Below, one piece after another: positions 44,474 to 56,241 of a DNA stretch of 64,000 nt (position 1 is its first letter; every line of letters begins with the position of its first letter). This stretch comes from Actinoalloteichus_B caeruleus (GTDB taxonomy: Bacteria; Actinomycetota; Actinomycetes; Mycobacteriales; Pseudonocardiaceae). The notes under the pieces were generated by a model. That model was not told the origin of the DNA. It saw only the letters and a list, made by a program, of their open reading frames with translations, and searched no databases. The stretch lies in NCBI RefSeq assembly GCF_000718005.1, contig NZ_JODV01000020.1; one strand, given 5' to 3'. Position numbers and translations under genes: made by a program.

Positions 44474-46024
44474 GTGGACCAGACCGGGCGCGAACCCCAC
44501 GCGGAGGAGTCTCGGGGGCGAGTCCCCGTGACCGAGAGTGAGACCGGTGCGGGGGCTGCCGACCAGCGGATCTCCGCGGCCGCCGAACCCCCGGCCACGG
44601 TCCGAAGGCGGTGGATAGGCCTCGGGCTCGGCGTCGTGCTCGCGCTGGCGGCCTTTCTCGCGCTCCCCGACACCCTCTCCCCGGAGGGGCGCGGTACCGC
44701 GGCGGTGGCCGTGCTGATGGCCGTGTGGTGGATGACGGAGGCCATCCCACTGCCCGCGACCGCGTTGGTGCCGCTGGTGCTCTTCCCCGCGCTCGGGATC
44801 GCCGAGGTGGGTGACGCGGCGAGTCCCTATGCCAACGACGTCATCTTCCTGTTCATGGGCGGCTTCATGCTCGCGCTGGCGATGCAGCGGTGGAACCTGC
44901 ACCGGCGGCTCGCCCTGGCGACGGTGCTCGCCGTCGGGACCAGCCCCCGCCGACTGGTGGGCGGCTTCATGCTGGCGACCGGCTTCATCTCCATGTGGGT
45001 TTCGAACACCGCCACGGCGGTGATGATGCTGCCCATCGGTCTCTCGGTGCTCGGCCTGGTCCGTCAGCTCGGAAAGGGTGAGGGTGACACGAATTTCGGC
45101 ACCTCGCTCATGCTGGGAATCGCCTACGCGGCCTCCATCGGCTCGCTGGGAACCATCATCGGCACCCCGCCGAACACCCTGATGGTCGGTTACCTCCGCG
45201 ACGCCCACGACATCCACATCGGTTTCGGGCAGTGGATGCTCGTGGGGGTTCCGCTCGCGGTGGTCTTCATGCTGCTGGCCTGGCTGGTGCTGACCCGCCT
45301 CGTGTTTCCCCCGCGCATCACCACCATCCCCGGTGGGCGGGAGCTCATTCGCCGCGAACTCACCGCGCTGGGACCGGTCAGCCGCGCCGAGTGGATGGTG
45401 CTGGCGGTGTTCGTCCTGGCCGCTCTTTGCTGGATCTTCCTGCCCCTCGTCACGGGCGCCAGCAACCTCGACGCGGTGATCGCGATGGCGGTCGCGGTGG
45501 CCCTCTTCGTGCTCCCCGTCGCTCCGGCGAAGGGAGTGGCGCTGCTGGACTGGCAGACGGCCAAGGAGATCCCGTGGGGTGTGCTGTTGCTCTTCGGTGG
45601 CGGGCTGAGCCTGTCGAGCCAGTTCTCCGCGACCGGGCTGAGCGAGTGGATCGGCGAACGGGTCGCCGGGGTCGGCGCCGTGCCGGTGGTGCTCCTGGTG
45701 GTCGGGGTGACCCTGCTCGTGCTGGCACTGACCGAGCTGACCAGCAACACGGCGACCGCCGCGACCTTCCTGCCGATCATGGGTGGGGTGGCGCTGGGCT
45801 TCGGGCTGGACCCGATGGTCCTCGCGGTGCCCGTCGCGCTCGCCGCGACCTGCGCCTTCATGCTGCCGGTGGCGACGCCGCCCAACGCGATCGCCTTCGG
45901 GTCCGGGTATGTGCGGATCGGGCAGATGGTGCGGGCGGGGCTCTGGTTGAACCTCATCGCGGTCGTGCTGATCACCCTCACCATGTACGGCCTTGTCGGT
46001 TGGGTCTTCGGGTTGAGCCTCTGA
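44474..46024 (+). CDS. DASS-family dicarboxylate/anion symporter (SLC13-like)
   Basis: A 516-residue transporter of the divalent anion:Na+ symporter family. Two inverted repeats each carry the SNT motif (MWVSNTATAVMMLP near 175 and ELTSNTATAATFLPIM near 420) that binds Na+ and carboxylate, plus GTPPN (N-terminal hairpin) and ATPPNAIAFGSGY (C-terminal). Probably imports succinate, malate or citrate. GTG 44474 is fixed by GGGAGG 6 nt upstream. Confidence 0.94.
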   Translation: MDQTGREPHAEESRGRVPVTESETGAGAADQRISAAAEPPATVRRRWIGLGLGVVLALAAFLALPDTLSPEGRGTAAVAVLMAVWWMTEAIPLPATALVPLVLFPALGIAEVGDAASPYANDVIFLFMGGFMLALAMQRWNLHRRLALATVLAVGTSPRRLVGGFMLATGFISMWVSNTATAVMMLPIGLSVLGLVRQLGKGEGDTNFGTSLMLGIAYAASIGSLGTIIGTPPNTLMVGYLRDAHDIHIGFGQWMLVGVPLAVVFMLLAWLVLTRLVFPPRITTIPGGRELIRRELTALGPVSRAEWMVLAVFVLAALCWIFLPLVTGASNLDAVIAMAVAVALFVLPVAPAKGVALLDWQTAKEIPWGVLLLFGGGLSLSSQFSATGLSEWIGERVAGVGAVPVVLLVVGVTLLVLALTELTSNTATAATFLPIMGGVALGFGLDPMVLAVPVALAATCAFMLPVATPPNAIAFGSGYVRIGQMVRAGLWLNLIAVVLITLTMYGLVGWVFGLSL

Positions 46025-46037
46025 GTCTCTGAGCCTC

Positions 46038-46059
46038 TGAGTCGGCCTCGGCCGACTCA
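46038..46059 (+). terminator. Terminator of the DASS transporter gene
   Basis: TGAGTCGGCC-TC-GGCCGACTCA, a perfect 10-bp palindrome 14 nt after the stop, preceded by repeated TCTGAG units. Confidence 0.6.
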
Positions 46060-46134
46060 CTCCCGCCTCGGCGCGTCCACTCCGGGGCGGGGCTTCGCCG
46101 TGTCCTCGTGGTCCACACCACACCCGGATACGTG

Positions 46135-46155
46135 GTTGAGTGGAACTGGCTCAAC
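46135..46155. promoter_or_regulatory. HAIR operator of clpB
   Basis: GTTGAGT-N7-GCTCAAC matches the HspR inverted repeat as well as the dnaK sites do, 109 bp before the clpB start. Confidence 0.88.
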
Positions 46156-46263
46156 TTTTCTGACGTTGGACGTGTGGATGAGCGGAGCCGGGCGAGGGCG
46201 CGGCTCCGGTCGGGGCTCGGAGCCCCGGGAGCCGACCAGGTGTACGAGCTGACGAGGTGAGGG

Positions 46264-48858
<2,595 letters not shown>

Positions 48859-49024
48859 CCCCGACCCGCCGGGGGCGGTCCGCCCCGGTCGGACGTTGGG
48901 CCCCGCACCGCTCCCTGAGCAGCCGGTTCACCGCCACCCGCCGCTACTTCCGGTCAATTCGCGAACAACCGGGCATACGATCTTCGTGAACGTGCCCTGG
49001 CTCGCTACCCTGCGGAGTGTGGGG

Positions 49025-49738
49025 ATGCCGACTTGGGTGTGGTTCACGGCGGCCGTAGTGTTCGCCATGGCGGGTGTCGCGCTGCTCGCCACCGACACGG
49101 CGCAACGCAGCGCGCGCAACCGGGAACGACGTCGATGGGCGGCGTTGCGGGGCTGGCAGTTCGCCGAGAGCGACCAGGTGCTGCCGACCCGGTGGAGCCA
49201 CGGCTTCCTCGCGGCGCAGAGCGGCGGCGTCGCCAGGGACGTGGTCGCGGGCTCCACCTTCACCGCCGACGGCCGGCGACAGGTGTACGTGTTCGACCAC
49301 GAGTCGGGCGGGAAGGCCGGCGCCGTGCTGGTCGCGGTGCGCTGCCGCCAGCAGTACGAGGTCGTGGTGGAGCTCTGGCTGCCCAGCGTCCCCGTCCCGC
49401 AGGAGTCCGGCCTGGACCTGCTCGGGCCCGTCGGTTCCCGGTACGCCTTCGTCACCCAGTTGTCGGCCGCGCGCCAGCTGATCACACCGGACCTGGTCGA
49501 GGCCGCGGAGGAGGTCGGCGACGACGTCACCGTGGTCTGGTTGGAGAAGGAGTGGGTGCTGGCCGCCGCGCCCTCCAACGCCTCGCCCTCCCGCCTGGAG
49601 CGGCTGCTGCGCGACGTCGGGGAGATCGCCGACCTGATCGACCCCGTGGACGAGGAGGAGCGGGAGCAGCAGCGCACCCACGCGCTCACCGTCGACCAGG
49701 AGGACGAGCGCATCTTCCGGCCTTCGAGCCAGTCCTGA
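49025..49738 (+). CDS. Membrane-anchored protein, Rv0383c-like
   Basis: A 237-residue protein with an N-terminal membrane helix (about 4-22) and a soluble alpha/beta domain of unknown fold. M. tuberculosis has a secreted/membrane protein (Rv0383c) in the same place between clpB and pyrE, and this looks like its orthologue by position. TACGAT at 48976 may be the -10; with that, GGAG 7 nt before ATG 49025 fixes the start. Function unknown. Confidence 0.75.
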   Translation: MPTWVWFTAAVVFAMAGVALLATDTAQRSARNRERRRWAALRGWQFAESDQVLPTRWSHGFLAAQSGGVARDVVAGSTFTADGRRQVYVFDHESGGKAGAVLVAVRCRQQYEVVVELWLPSVPVPQESGLDLLGPVGSRYAFVTQLSAARQLITPDLVEAAEEVGDDVTVVWLEKEWVLAAAPSNASPSRLERLLRDVGEIADLIDPVDEEEREQQRTHALTVDQEDERIFRPSSQS

Positions 49739-49827
49739 TCCCGCCGCCGGCGGAACGCCTCGCCGACCTGGCCTCCGAGCGGAGTCCGACTCCGTGCGAC
49801 TCAACCCCCATCACTCGTTCAGGTTGT

Positions 49828-49833
49828 TACCGT
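49828..49833 (+). promoter_or_regulatory. Leaderless -10 box of the SDR gene
   Basis: TACCGT ends 7 nt before ATG 49841. Confidence 0.5.
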
Positions 49834-49840
49834 GCGGTAC

Positions 49841-50614
49841 ATGCCCACCGCGCTGATCACCGGTCCAACCTCGGGAATCGGGTTGTCCTTCGCCCGCCGC
49901 CTGGCCGCCGAGGGGTACGACGTCGTCCTGGTCGCCCGCACCGAGTCGAAGCTGAGTTCCCTGGCCGCCGAGCTCGGTGACCGCTACGGGGTGGAGGCCG
50001 AGACGATCACCGCCGACCTCGCCGAGGCCGCCGACCGCGACCGGGTGGCGGCCCGCCTCCGGGACGAGGAGCGACCGGTGGACCTGCTGGTCAACAACGC
50101 CGGTTTCTCCACCGGCGGCCACTTCGAGCGCAACGAGTTCTCCGCGCTGCGCTCGCAGCTGGAGGTCAACGTCACCGCGGTGCTCCAGCTGACCCACGCC
50201 GCGCTGCCCGGCATGCTGGCGCGACGGGGTGGCGACGTGATCAACGTGTCCAGCATCGCGGGCTTCCTGCCGGGGCGGGGCTCCACCTACACCGCCAGCA
50301 AGGCCTGGGTGACGTCGTTCACCGAGGGCCTGGCGGCGGGGACCCGGGGCAGCGGGGTCCGCCTGCTCGCGTTGTGCCCGGGGTTCACGAGGACCGAGTT
50401 CCACGAGCGGGCCGACATCGACATGTCCGGCCTGCCCCGGTCGTTCCGGCTGGACGCGGACTTCGTCGTGCACGAGTCACTGCGTGACCTGCGGCGCGGT
50501 CGCGCGGTGTCCGTACCGGGCAACCAGTACAAGGCGTTGGCGTCGGTCTCGCGGCTGCTGCCCCGCTGGCTGGTCCGCCGGGTCGCCGGTCGCACCGCCC
50601 GAGGTCGGGACTGA
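49841..50614 (+). CDS. Short-chain dehydrogenase/reductase (DltE/YqjQ type)
   Basis: A 257-residue classical SDR. NAD(P)-binding TGPTSGIGLSFA at the N-terminus (the usual TGxxxGIG), NNAGFSTGG, catalytic Ser in NVSSIAGFLPGRGSTYTASKAW with Y and K of YxxxK (YTASK), and the C-terminal LCPGFTRTEFHE. Substrate unknown. The ATG is chosen over GTG 49832 because it fits a leaderless promoter. Confidence 0.92.
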   Translation: MPTALITGPTSGIGLSFARRLAAEGYDVVLVARTESKLSSLAAELGDRYGVEAETITADLAEAADRDRVAARLRDEERPVDLLVNNAGFSTGGHFERNEFSALRSQLEVNVTAVLQLTHAALPGMLARRGGDVINVSSIAGFLPGRGSTYTASKAWVTSFTEGLAAGTRGSGVRLLALCPGFTRTEFHERADIDMSGLPRSFRLDADFVVHESLRDLRRGRAVSVPGNQYKALASVSRLLPRWLVRRVAGRTARGRD

Positions 50615-50687
50615 CCCCGCCGGAACCGGGGTGGCCTCCCGGACCGGCGGCCGGTGCCGGTCCGGGGCTGTGCGAAGCTAGCGAACC

Positions 50688-51272
50688 GTGCGAGAAGCGG
50701 CGGCATCGAACTCCCCCACCCCGAACGTGGATTCCGAGGACAAGGCTCGGCTGGCCCGCCTGGTGCGGGAGCTCGCGGTCGTCCACGGCACCGTGACCCT
50801 GTCCTCGGGCGCCGAGGCCGACTACTACGTCGACCTGCGCAGGGCCACGCTGCACCACCAGGCCTCACCGCTGATCGGCCGGCTGCTGAGGCAGCTGACC
50901 AGCGACTGGGACTTCCAGGCGGTCGGAGGGCTCACCCTCGGCGCCGATCCGGTGGCGGGCGCCATGCTGCACTCGGCCGCGTCCGATGGCCTCGCGCTGG
51001 ACGCCTTCGTCGTGCGGAAGGCCACCAAGCAGTACGGGATGCAGCGGCAGATCGAGGGACCCGGTGTCACCGGTCGTCGGGTGCTCGCGGTGGAGGACAC
51101 CTCCACCACCGGTGGCAGCGTGCTGACAGCCGTCGAGGCCCTGCGTGCCGGGGGCGCCGAGGTAGTGGGCGTCGCCACCGTCGTGGACCGGCAGACCGAG
51201 GCGCGTGAGCGGATCGAGGCGGCGGGCCTGCCCTACCGCTACCTGCTGGACCTCGACGACCTGGGGCTCTGA
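50688..51272 (+). CDS. pyrE: Orotate phosphoribosyltransferase
   Basis: A 194-residue PRTase making orotidine-5'-phosphate from orotate and PRPP in pyrimidine synthesis. The catalytic loop VRKATKQYGMQRQIEG and the PRPP motif VLAVEDTSTTGGSVLTAVEAL are intact. It stands apart from other pyr genes, as it does in M. tuberculosis near clpB. GTG 50688; GTG 50727 would remove the disordered start. Confidence 0.95.
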   Translation: MREAAASNSPTPNVDSEDKARLARLVRELAVVHGTVTLSSGAEADYYVDLRRATLHHQASPLIGRLLRQLTSDWDFQAVGGLTLGADPVAGAMLHSAASDGLALDAFVVRKATKQYGMQRQIEGPGVTGRRVLAVEDTSTTGGSVLTAVEALRAGGAEVVGVATVVDRQTEARERIEAAGLPYRYLLDLDDLGL

Positions 51273-51364
51273 GCGCCGCCCCGGCCACGGGGCCCGGCGC
51301 CGACGGTGTGAGGTTCGCGTCGGGATTTTTTCGCGGAGCCCTCTTCCCGACCCGCGTGGACGGG

Positions 51365-51370
51365 TAACCT
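51365..51370 (+). promoter_or_regulatory. Leaderless -10 box of lemA
   Basis: TAACCT ends 6 nt before GTG 51377; no ribosome binding site is present. Confidence 0.6.
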
Positions 51371-51376
51371 GCGGGC

Positions 51377-52192
51377 GTGGATGCCCTGCTCGTGATCCTC
51401 GTGGTCCTGCTCGTGCTCGCGGTCGTGGTCGGAATCGGCTACGTCGTGAGCTACAACCGGTTCATCGCCCAGCGGAACACCGTCGAGGAGTCGTGGCGGC
51501 AGGTCGACGTCGAGCTCCAACGACGTCATGACCTCATCCCCAACCTCGTGGAGACCGTGCGGGCGTCGGCCCACTTCGAGCAGACGACGCTGCAACAGGT
51601 GATCGCCGCCAGGTCGCAGGCGATGCAGGCCCGGCAGACGCACGCCAGCGTCCACGACCAGGGGCAGGCGGAGCAGCAGCTGTCCGGAGCGCTGCGCGGC
51701 TTCTTCGGCATCGCCGAGAGCTACCCGGAGCTGAAGTCGAACCAGAACTTCCTCCACCTCCAGAAGCAGCTGGCCGAGACCGAGGACCGCATCGCCGCCG
51801 GTCGCCGCTTCTACAACGGGAACGTGCGGGCCCTGAACACCCGGGTCGAGTCGTTCCCCTCCTCCATCGTCGCCGGCATGGCCAAGATCACCAAGGCGGA
51901 CTACTTCGAGGTCGACGACCCGAACGCCCGCGCGACCCCGTCGCTGTCCGGTGCCTTCGGTTCCCTCACCGGCGGGCCGCCGGCCGCGCCGCAGCTCCAG
52001 CAGCCCACCGGGGGCCCGCAGTACGGACAGCAGCCCGGTCCCCAGGTCCACGGCCAGCCGCCGCAGCAGTACGGGCAGCCGCAGCCGCCCCAGCAGTACG
52101 GGCAGCCGCAGCCGCCGCAGCAGTACGGCCAGCCGCACCCCGGGCAGGGGCAGCCACCGCAGGGCCCGGCCGGCCCCGGCGGCTGGCAGTGA
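51377..52192 (+). CDS. LemA family protein
   Basis: A 271-residue LemA protein. The N-terminal membrane helix (2-20) is followed by the conserved YNRFIAQRNTVEESWRQVDVELQRRHDLIPNLVETV and the helical LemA core to about 185. The C-terminus (about 190-271) is Gln/Pro/Gly/Tyr-rich with three PPQQYGQP(Q/H) repeats encoded by a tandem 27-bp element. Function in envelope stress or surface assembly is only inferred for the family. Stop overlaps the next gene (GTGA). Confidence 0.92.
   Translation: MDALLVILVVLLVLAVVVGIGYVVSYNRFIAQRNTVEESWRQVDVELQRRHDLIPNLVETVRASAHFEQTTLQQVIAARSQAMQARQTHASVHDQGQAEQQLSGALRGFFGIAESYPELKSNQNFLHLQKQLAETEDRIAAGRRFYNGNVRALNTRVESFPSSIVAGMAKITKADYFEVDDPNARATPSLSGAFGSLTGGPPAAPQLQQPTGGPQYGQQPGPQVHGQPPQQYGQPQPPQQYGQPQPPQQYGQPHPGQGQPPQGPAGPGGWQ
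52060..52140 (+). repeat. Tandem 27-bp coding repeat in lemA
   Basis: Three near-identical 27-bp units encode PPQQYGQPQ-type repeats. Such repeats change length by slippage, so the tail may vary between strains. Confidence 0.75.
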
Positions 52193-52956
52193 CCGCCGGC
52201 TCCCCTGGTTACCGCGACTCCGCTCCGACCACCGCCCGCCGCCCCTCGCCCGAGGCCGAGCCCTCGCCGGTGGTGGGGCCGGAGCCGGCGGTGGTGGGGC
52301 CGGAGCCGGCGGTGGTGGGCCCGACGGAGTGGACCCCCTCGGGCCCGGTCGTGGGAGTCGGCCCCTGGGCGGGACCGCCGCCGGACGGCGAGCACTACGA
52401 CCCCGAACTCCTCCGCGACGGCGACCGGCGCAACGTGGTCGACGCCTACCGGTACTGGCGGCGGGAGGCGATCGTCGCCGAGCTCGACACCCGTCGGCAC
52501 CCGTTCCACGTGGCCATCGAGAACTTCCAGCACGACCACAACATCGGGACCGTGGTCCGCACGGCCAACGCGTTCGGGGCGCGTGCCGTCCACATCGTCG
52601 GTCGGCGTCGGTGGAACCGGCGGGGTGCGATGGTCACCGACCGGTACCAGCACCTGGAACACCACGACGAGGTGGCCGGCCTCCTCGGGTTCGCCGCCCG
52701 TTCCGGGCTGGCGGTCGTCGGGGTGGACAACACCCCGGGTTCGGTGCGGCTGGAGGAGACCGCGCTGCCCCGCGAGAGCGTCCTCGTCTTCGGGCACGAG
52801 GGGAGCGGTCTGAGCGCGGAGACGCGGGAGGGCGCCGACCTGCTCGTCTCCATCGCCCAGTTCGGCTCCACCCGCTCGATCAACGCCGGCGTCGCCGCGG
52901 GGATCGTCATGCACGCCTGGGTCCGCGACCACGCCGACCTGACCCTGGCCTGGTGA
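52189..52956 (+). CDS. SpoU/TrmH-family RNA methyltransferase
   Basis: A 255-residue SPOUT methyltransferase. The knot motifs are NFQHDHNIGTVVRTANAFGARAVHIVG (motif 1, with N), VLVFGHEGSGL (motif 2) and the C-terminal motif 3 segment RSINAGVAAGIVMHAW (SxNxxxAxG). It methylates ribose 2'-OH of rRNA or tRNA; the target is not certain. Residues 20-50 hold three VVGPEPA-like repeats, unusual for the family. GTG overlaps the lemA stop, so they are coupled. Matches Rv0380c by position. Confidence 0.92.
   Translation: MTAGSPGYRDSAPTTARRPSPEAEPSPVVGPEPAVVGPEPAVVGPTEWTPSGPVVGVGPWAGPPPDGEHYDPELLRDGDRRNVVDAYRYWRREAIVAELDTRRHPFHVAIENFQHDHNIGTVVRTANAFGARAVHIVGRRRWNRRGAMVTDRYQHLEHHDEVAGLLGFAARSGLAVVGVDNTPGSVRLEETALPRESVLVFGHEGSGLSAETREGADLLVSIAQFGSTRSINAGVAAGIVMHAWVRDHADLTLAW
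52267..52322 (+). repeat. Tandem coding repeat at the methyltransferase N-terminus
   Basis: Nearly three copies of a 21-bp unit encoding VVGPEPA. It lies only about 130 bp from the lemA repeat array. Confidence 0.75.
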
Positions 52957-53006
52957 ACAAGGGCCGCCGGCCGTGTCATCCGGGCGGCCGTCCCCGCCGC
53001 TGAGGG

Positions 53007-53012
53007 CACGAT
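53007..53012 (+). promoter_or_regulatory. Leaderless -10 box of the GH76-like gene
   Basis: CACGAT, 6 nt before ATG 53019. It departs from TANNNT at the first base, so support is weaker than for lemA or dcd. Confidence 0.4.
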
Positions 53013-53018
53013 GTGCGC

Positions 53019-54212
53019 ATGACCGAGGAACTGTTGCCGACGCGGCGGCGGGTGTGGGCCGCGCGAGCCGAGGTCGCCGAACGCGCCGTTCGGCAGCGCC
53101 ACCTCCGTGGGGTGTGGGGGCTGCCCGGCACCCTGATCGGCCTCGCCAGTTGGCCGCCGAGCGCCACACTGCGCCTCGGTGTCGGACCCTGGAACTACTG
53201 GTGGCAGGCGCACCTGATCGACTGCCTCGTCGACGCCGAGCTCCGGGACCCGAGCCGGGCGCGCAGGACCGCGCTCAACCGCCTGGTGCGGGGCGTCGTG
53301 CTGCGCAACCTCGGCTGGACCAACGACTACTACGACGACATGGCCTGGCTCGGCTTGGCCCTGCACCGCGCCGGCGAGGTGACCGGGGAGCGGCACCAGC
53401 ACGCCCTGCGCGCGGTGGAGGCCGAACTGCGGGCCGCCTGGACCCGGCACGGTGGTGGCGGGATCTGGTGGCGGCGGCACGCCCGGTACCACGACGACTT
53501 CAAGAACACGCCCGCCAACGGCCCGGCGGCGATCCTGCACGCGAGGTTGGGCACCGACGCCCCCGGTCACGGGCTCGAACGGGCGGTCGCGATCGCCGAG
53601 TGGCTGGAGACCACCCTGGTGGACCCGGTGACCGGCCTGGTCTGGGACGGGGCCCGGGTCGACTACCGGGGCGGCGTGCGCCGGGTGGTCCGCCGCGTCT
53701 ACACCTACTGCCAGGGGGTGTACCTCGGCGCCGCCCTGGAACTGGCCTCGGCGACCGGCGAGCAGCGGTGGTGGCTGCGGGCCAGGCGCACCGTGGACGC
53801 CGTCGCGACCCGCCTGGTCACCTCCAGCGGCGCGTTGCGGACCCACGGGGGCGGCGACGGGGGACTGTTCTCCGGGATCCTCGCCCGCTACCTCGCGCTC
53901 GCCGTCGCCCGGCTCCCGCCGGCGGACGTCGGATCGCGGGCCCTGGCGGCCGAGCTGGTCCTGGCCTCGGCGGAGGCGGTCTGGCGCAACCGGCGGGTGG
54001 TCGACTCCGGCCCGCTGTTCCCGGCGGACTGGAACCGACCGGCCCGGGTTCCGCCCCGGCCACCGGCCCTGTCCGAACGCCCACGGGGCGGCGAGGGCGC
54101 CGTCAGCCCCGACGTCATCCCGGAACGGGACCTGTCCGTCCAGCTCGGCGCCTGGATGGTGTTGGAGGCGGCCGCCTCGGTCGAGCGGGCGGGGGTGTCG
54201 GCCTCCGGTTGA
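53019..54212 (+). CDS. GH76-like alpha-mannanase-type protein
   Basis: A 397-residue (alpha/alpha)6-barrel protein of glycoside hydrolase family 76 type. The paired aspartates of the active site are in WTNDYYDDMAWLGLAL (about 105-118); other barrel helices hold NGPAAILHARL and YTYCQGVYLGAALEL. There is no signal peptide, so it would act in the cytoplasm, unlike secreted fungal or Bacteroides members; it may process mannosylated intermediates. ATG 53019. Confidence 0.8.
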   Translation: MTEELLPTRRRVWAARAEVAERAVRQRHLRGVWGLPGTLIGLASWPPSATLRLGVGPWNYWWQAHLIDCLVDAELRDPSRARRTALNRLVRGVVLRNLGWTNDYYDDMAWLGLALHRAGEVTGERHQHALRAVEAELRAAWTRHGGGGIWWRRHARYHDDFKNTPANGPAAILHARLGTDAPGHGLERAVAIAEWLETTLVDPVTGLVWDGARVDYRGGVRRVVRRVYTYCQGVYLGAALELASATGEQRWWLRARRTVDAVATRLVTSSGALRTHGGGDGGLFSGILARYLALAVARLPPADVGSRALAAELVLASAEAVWRNRRVVDSGPLFPADWNRPARVPPRPPALSERPRGGEGAVSPDVIPERDLSVQLGAWMVLEAAASVERAGVSASG

Positions 54213-54287
54213 CCCGCCGCCACGAGCACCGCGGTCGCCGTCGCGCGTCCTTCCGGTCACCCGGCGGAACGGCTACCGTCAGGCAAC

Positions 54288-55685
54288 ATGGGCTCACTCG
54301 TCGACGTCGACCTGCTCACCGCCCTCCGTGCCGCCGTGGGGCCGGACCACGTCCTGGTGGACCGGGACGTCACCGAGTCCTACCGTCGCGACATGATGCC
54401 GCTCGCACCGGCGGGATCACCGGCCGCGGTGGTGCTGCCAGCCACCACGGAGGAGGTCCAGGACGTCGTGCGGGCCTGCGGGGCCGCCGGTGTCCCGATC
54501 GTGCCGAGGGGGGCGGGCAGCGGCCTGTCAGGAGCGGCCAACGCCGTCGACGGGTGCGTCGTCCTGGCGCTGACGCGGATGGACCGGATCGTCGAGATCG
54601 ACCCGGACAACAGGGTCGCCGTGGTCGAGCCTGGGGTGGTCAACCTCGACCTGAGGTCGGCGGTGGAGAAGCACGGGCTGTTCTACCCGCCCGACCCCTC
54701 CAGCTACGACTGGTGCACCATCGGCGGGAACCTCTCCACCAACGCCGGCGGGCTGTGCTGCGTGAAGTACGGGGTGACCACCGACTCGGTGTTGGGTCTG
54801 GAGGTGGTCCTCGCCGACGGCGAGGTGCTGCGGACCGGGCGCCGCACCGTCAAGGGGGTCGCGGGGTACGACCTCACCAGGTTGTTCGTCGGCAGCGAGG
54901 GCACGCTCGGCGTGATCACACGCGCCACGCTCGCGCTGCGTCCGCTGCCCCAGGCACCGGCGACCGTGGTCGCCTCCTTCGGCTCCACCGGAGCCGCCGG
55001 CGCGGCGGTGTCCAGGATCGTGCGGGAGGGCATGGTCCCCTCCCTCCTGGAGATCATGGACTCGGTGTGCGTCAGGGCCGTGGAACGCCACCTGTCGACC
55101 GAGTTGGGGGACGGCGCGGGGAGCGCTGCCCTGGTCATCGGCCAGTCGGACCTTGGTGGGGCGGCGGGGCTCGCCGAGGTCTCGAGGCTCGAACAGGTCT
55201 GCCTGGACGCCGGCGCCGAGTTCACCCACCACACCGACGACCTCGCCGAGGGGCGGCTGCTGTTGGCCGCCCGGCGGGCGGTGCTGCCCGCCCTGGAGAC
55301 CCTGGGGTCCTGGCTGACCGACGACGTCTGCGTCCCCAGGACCAGGATCGCCGAACTGATCGCGGGCTGCGCCGAGATCGGGGAGGAGGTCGGGTTGACC
55401 GTCGCCGTCACGGGCCACGCCGGCGACGGCAACATGCACCCGACCATCGTCTACGACGCGTCCAGGGCGGATGAGGCGGAGGCCGCGCGAGTCGCCTTCG
55501 ACCGCATCCTCGCCCTCGGGTTGCGGCTGGGCGGAACGGTGACGGGCGAACACGGCGTCGGCAAGATCAAGCAGGACTGGCTCGCGACGGAGATCGGTCC
55601 GGTCGGGTTGCGCGCGCACCGGGCCATCAAGAACGCCCTGGACCCAGGGGGGTTGTTCAACCCGGGTTCGATGTTCCGGGGCTGA
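54288..55685 (+). CDS. FAD-linked oxidase (GlcD/D-lactate dehydrogenase type)
   Basis: A 465-residue VAO-fold flavoprotein. FAD-binding PCMH domain about 35-215 with GAGSGLSGAANAVDG, PPDPSSYDWCTIGGNLSTNAGG and RTVKGVAGYDLTRLFVGSEGTLG; C-terminal domain with TGHAGDGNMHPTIVYD and TGEHGVGKIKQDWL. Oxidises a 2-hydroxy acid such as D-lactate, glycolate or D-2-hydroxyglutarate. TACCGT 8 nt before ATG 54288 may be a leaderless -10. Confidence 0.92.
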   Translation: MGSLVDVDLLTALRAAVGPDHVLVDRDVTESYRRDMMPLAPAGSPAAVVLPATTEEVQDVVRACGAAGVPIVPRGAGSGLSGAANAVDGCVVLALTRMDRIVEIDPDNRVAVVEPGVVNLDLRSAVEKHGLFYPPDPSSYDWCTIGGNLSTNAGGLCCVKYGVTTDSVLGLEVVLADGEVLRTGRRTVKGVAGYDLTRLFVGSEGTLGVITRATLALRPLPQAPATVVASFGSTGAAGAAVSRIVREGMVPSLLEIMDSVCVRAVERHLSTELGDGAGSAALVIGQSDLGGAAGLAEVSRLEQVCLDAGAEFTHHTDDLAEGRLLLAARRAVLPALETLGSWLTDDVCVPRTRIAELIAGCAEIGEEVGLTVAVTGHAGDGNMHPTIVYDASRADEAEAARVAFDRILALGLRLGGTVTGEHGVGKIKQDWLATEIGPVGLRAHRAIKNALDPGGLFNPGSMFRG

Positions 55686-55944
55686 CACCGCCACCGGGCG
55701 CGCCGCACCCCCGTCCCCCGCCACACGAGGTCGGGCGGCCCGGGATCGGGCGGGCGTGCGCTCCGTTGGCGACGCCCGAGGGGCAGCGGCCCGCGACGGC
55801 GGTCCACCGCCCGTCGGAGGGGGCGGCGTCGGGGCCTTCGCGGCAGCCCAGCCCCGATCGGGGTGACCTGGCGGGATGACGCGGGGCTCGGCTCCGGCAC
55901 GCGGCTCCGCCGGCGGACGGGAGCGTGGCCCCGGCGGGAGGGCC

Positions 55945-56205
55945 TCAGAGCACGGTGATGACGCCGGCCACGGCCCCGCAGAGCAGGCCGAGCCCGAGGG
56001 AGATCCCCGCGACGACGGCCAGCCGCCGCCCGCCGCCCGCGGGTTGGTCCCGGCCGCTGGGGAGGAGGCCGCGCTGGGTCGCCGTCTCGTCCGGCGGTGG
56101 GTTGGTGACCTCCGCCGGAGCCGAGGGCGGGTCGGACCGGGCCTGGAGCGCCTGCGCGCGCAACGCTTTGGACAGCACCTGCTCCGGATCCGACGGATCT
56201 CCCAC
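55945..56205 (-). CDS. Small C-tail membrane protein
   Basis: An 86-residue protein: N-terminal helix GDPSDPEQVLSKALRAQALQARS, a Pro-rich middle, and a C-terminal transmembrane helix (about 64-86). This organisation recurs in Pseudonocardiaceae but has no assigned function. Start ATG 56205, with GGGAGGAT-type purines in the 10 nt before it. Confidence 0.7.
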   Translation of the reverse strand: MGDPSDPEQVLSKALRAQALQARSDPPSAPAEVTNPPPDETATQRGLLPSGRDQPAGGGRRLAVVAGISLGLGLLCGAVAGVITVL

Positions 56206-56241
56206 GGGAGGGAGGATACCGAGCGGTCCCCGAACTGATCG

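Noticed and set aside
52973..55474. An 833-codon plus-strand open frame
   Set aside because: Runs through two real genes in another frame; Arg/Gly/Pro-rich low-complexity product.
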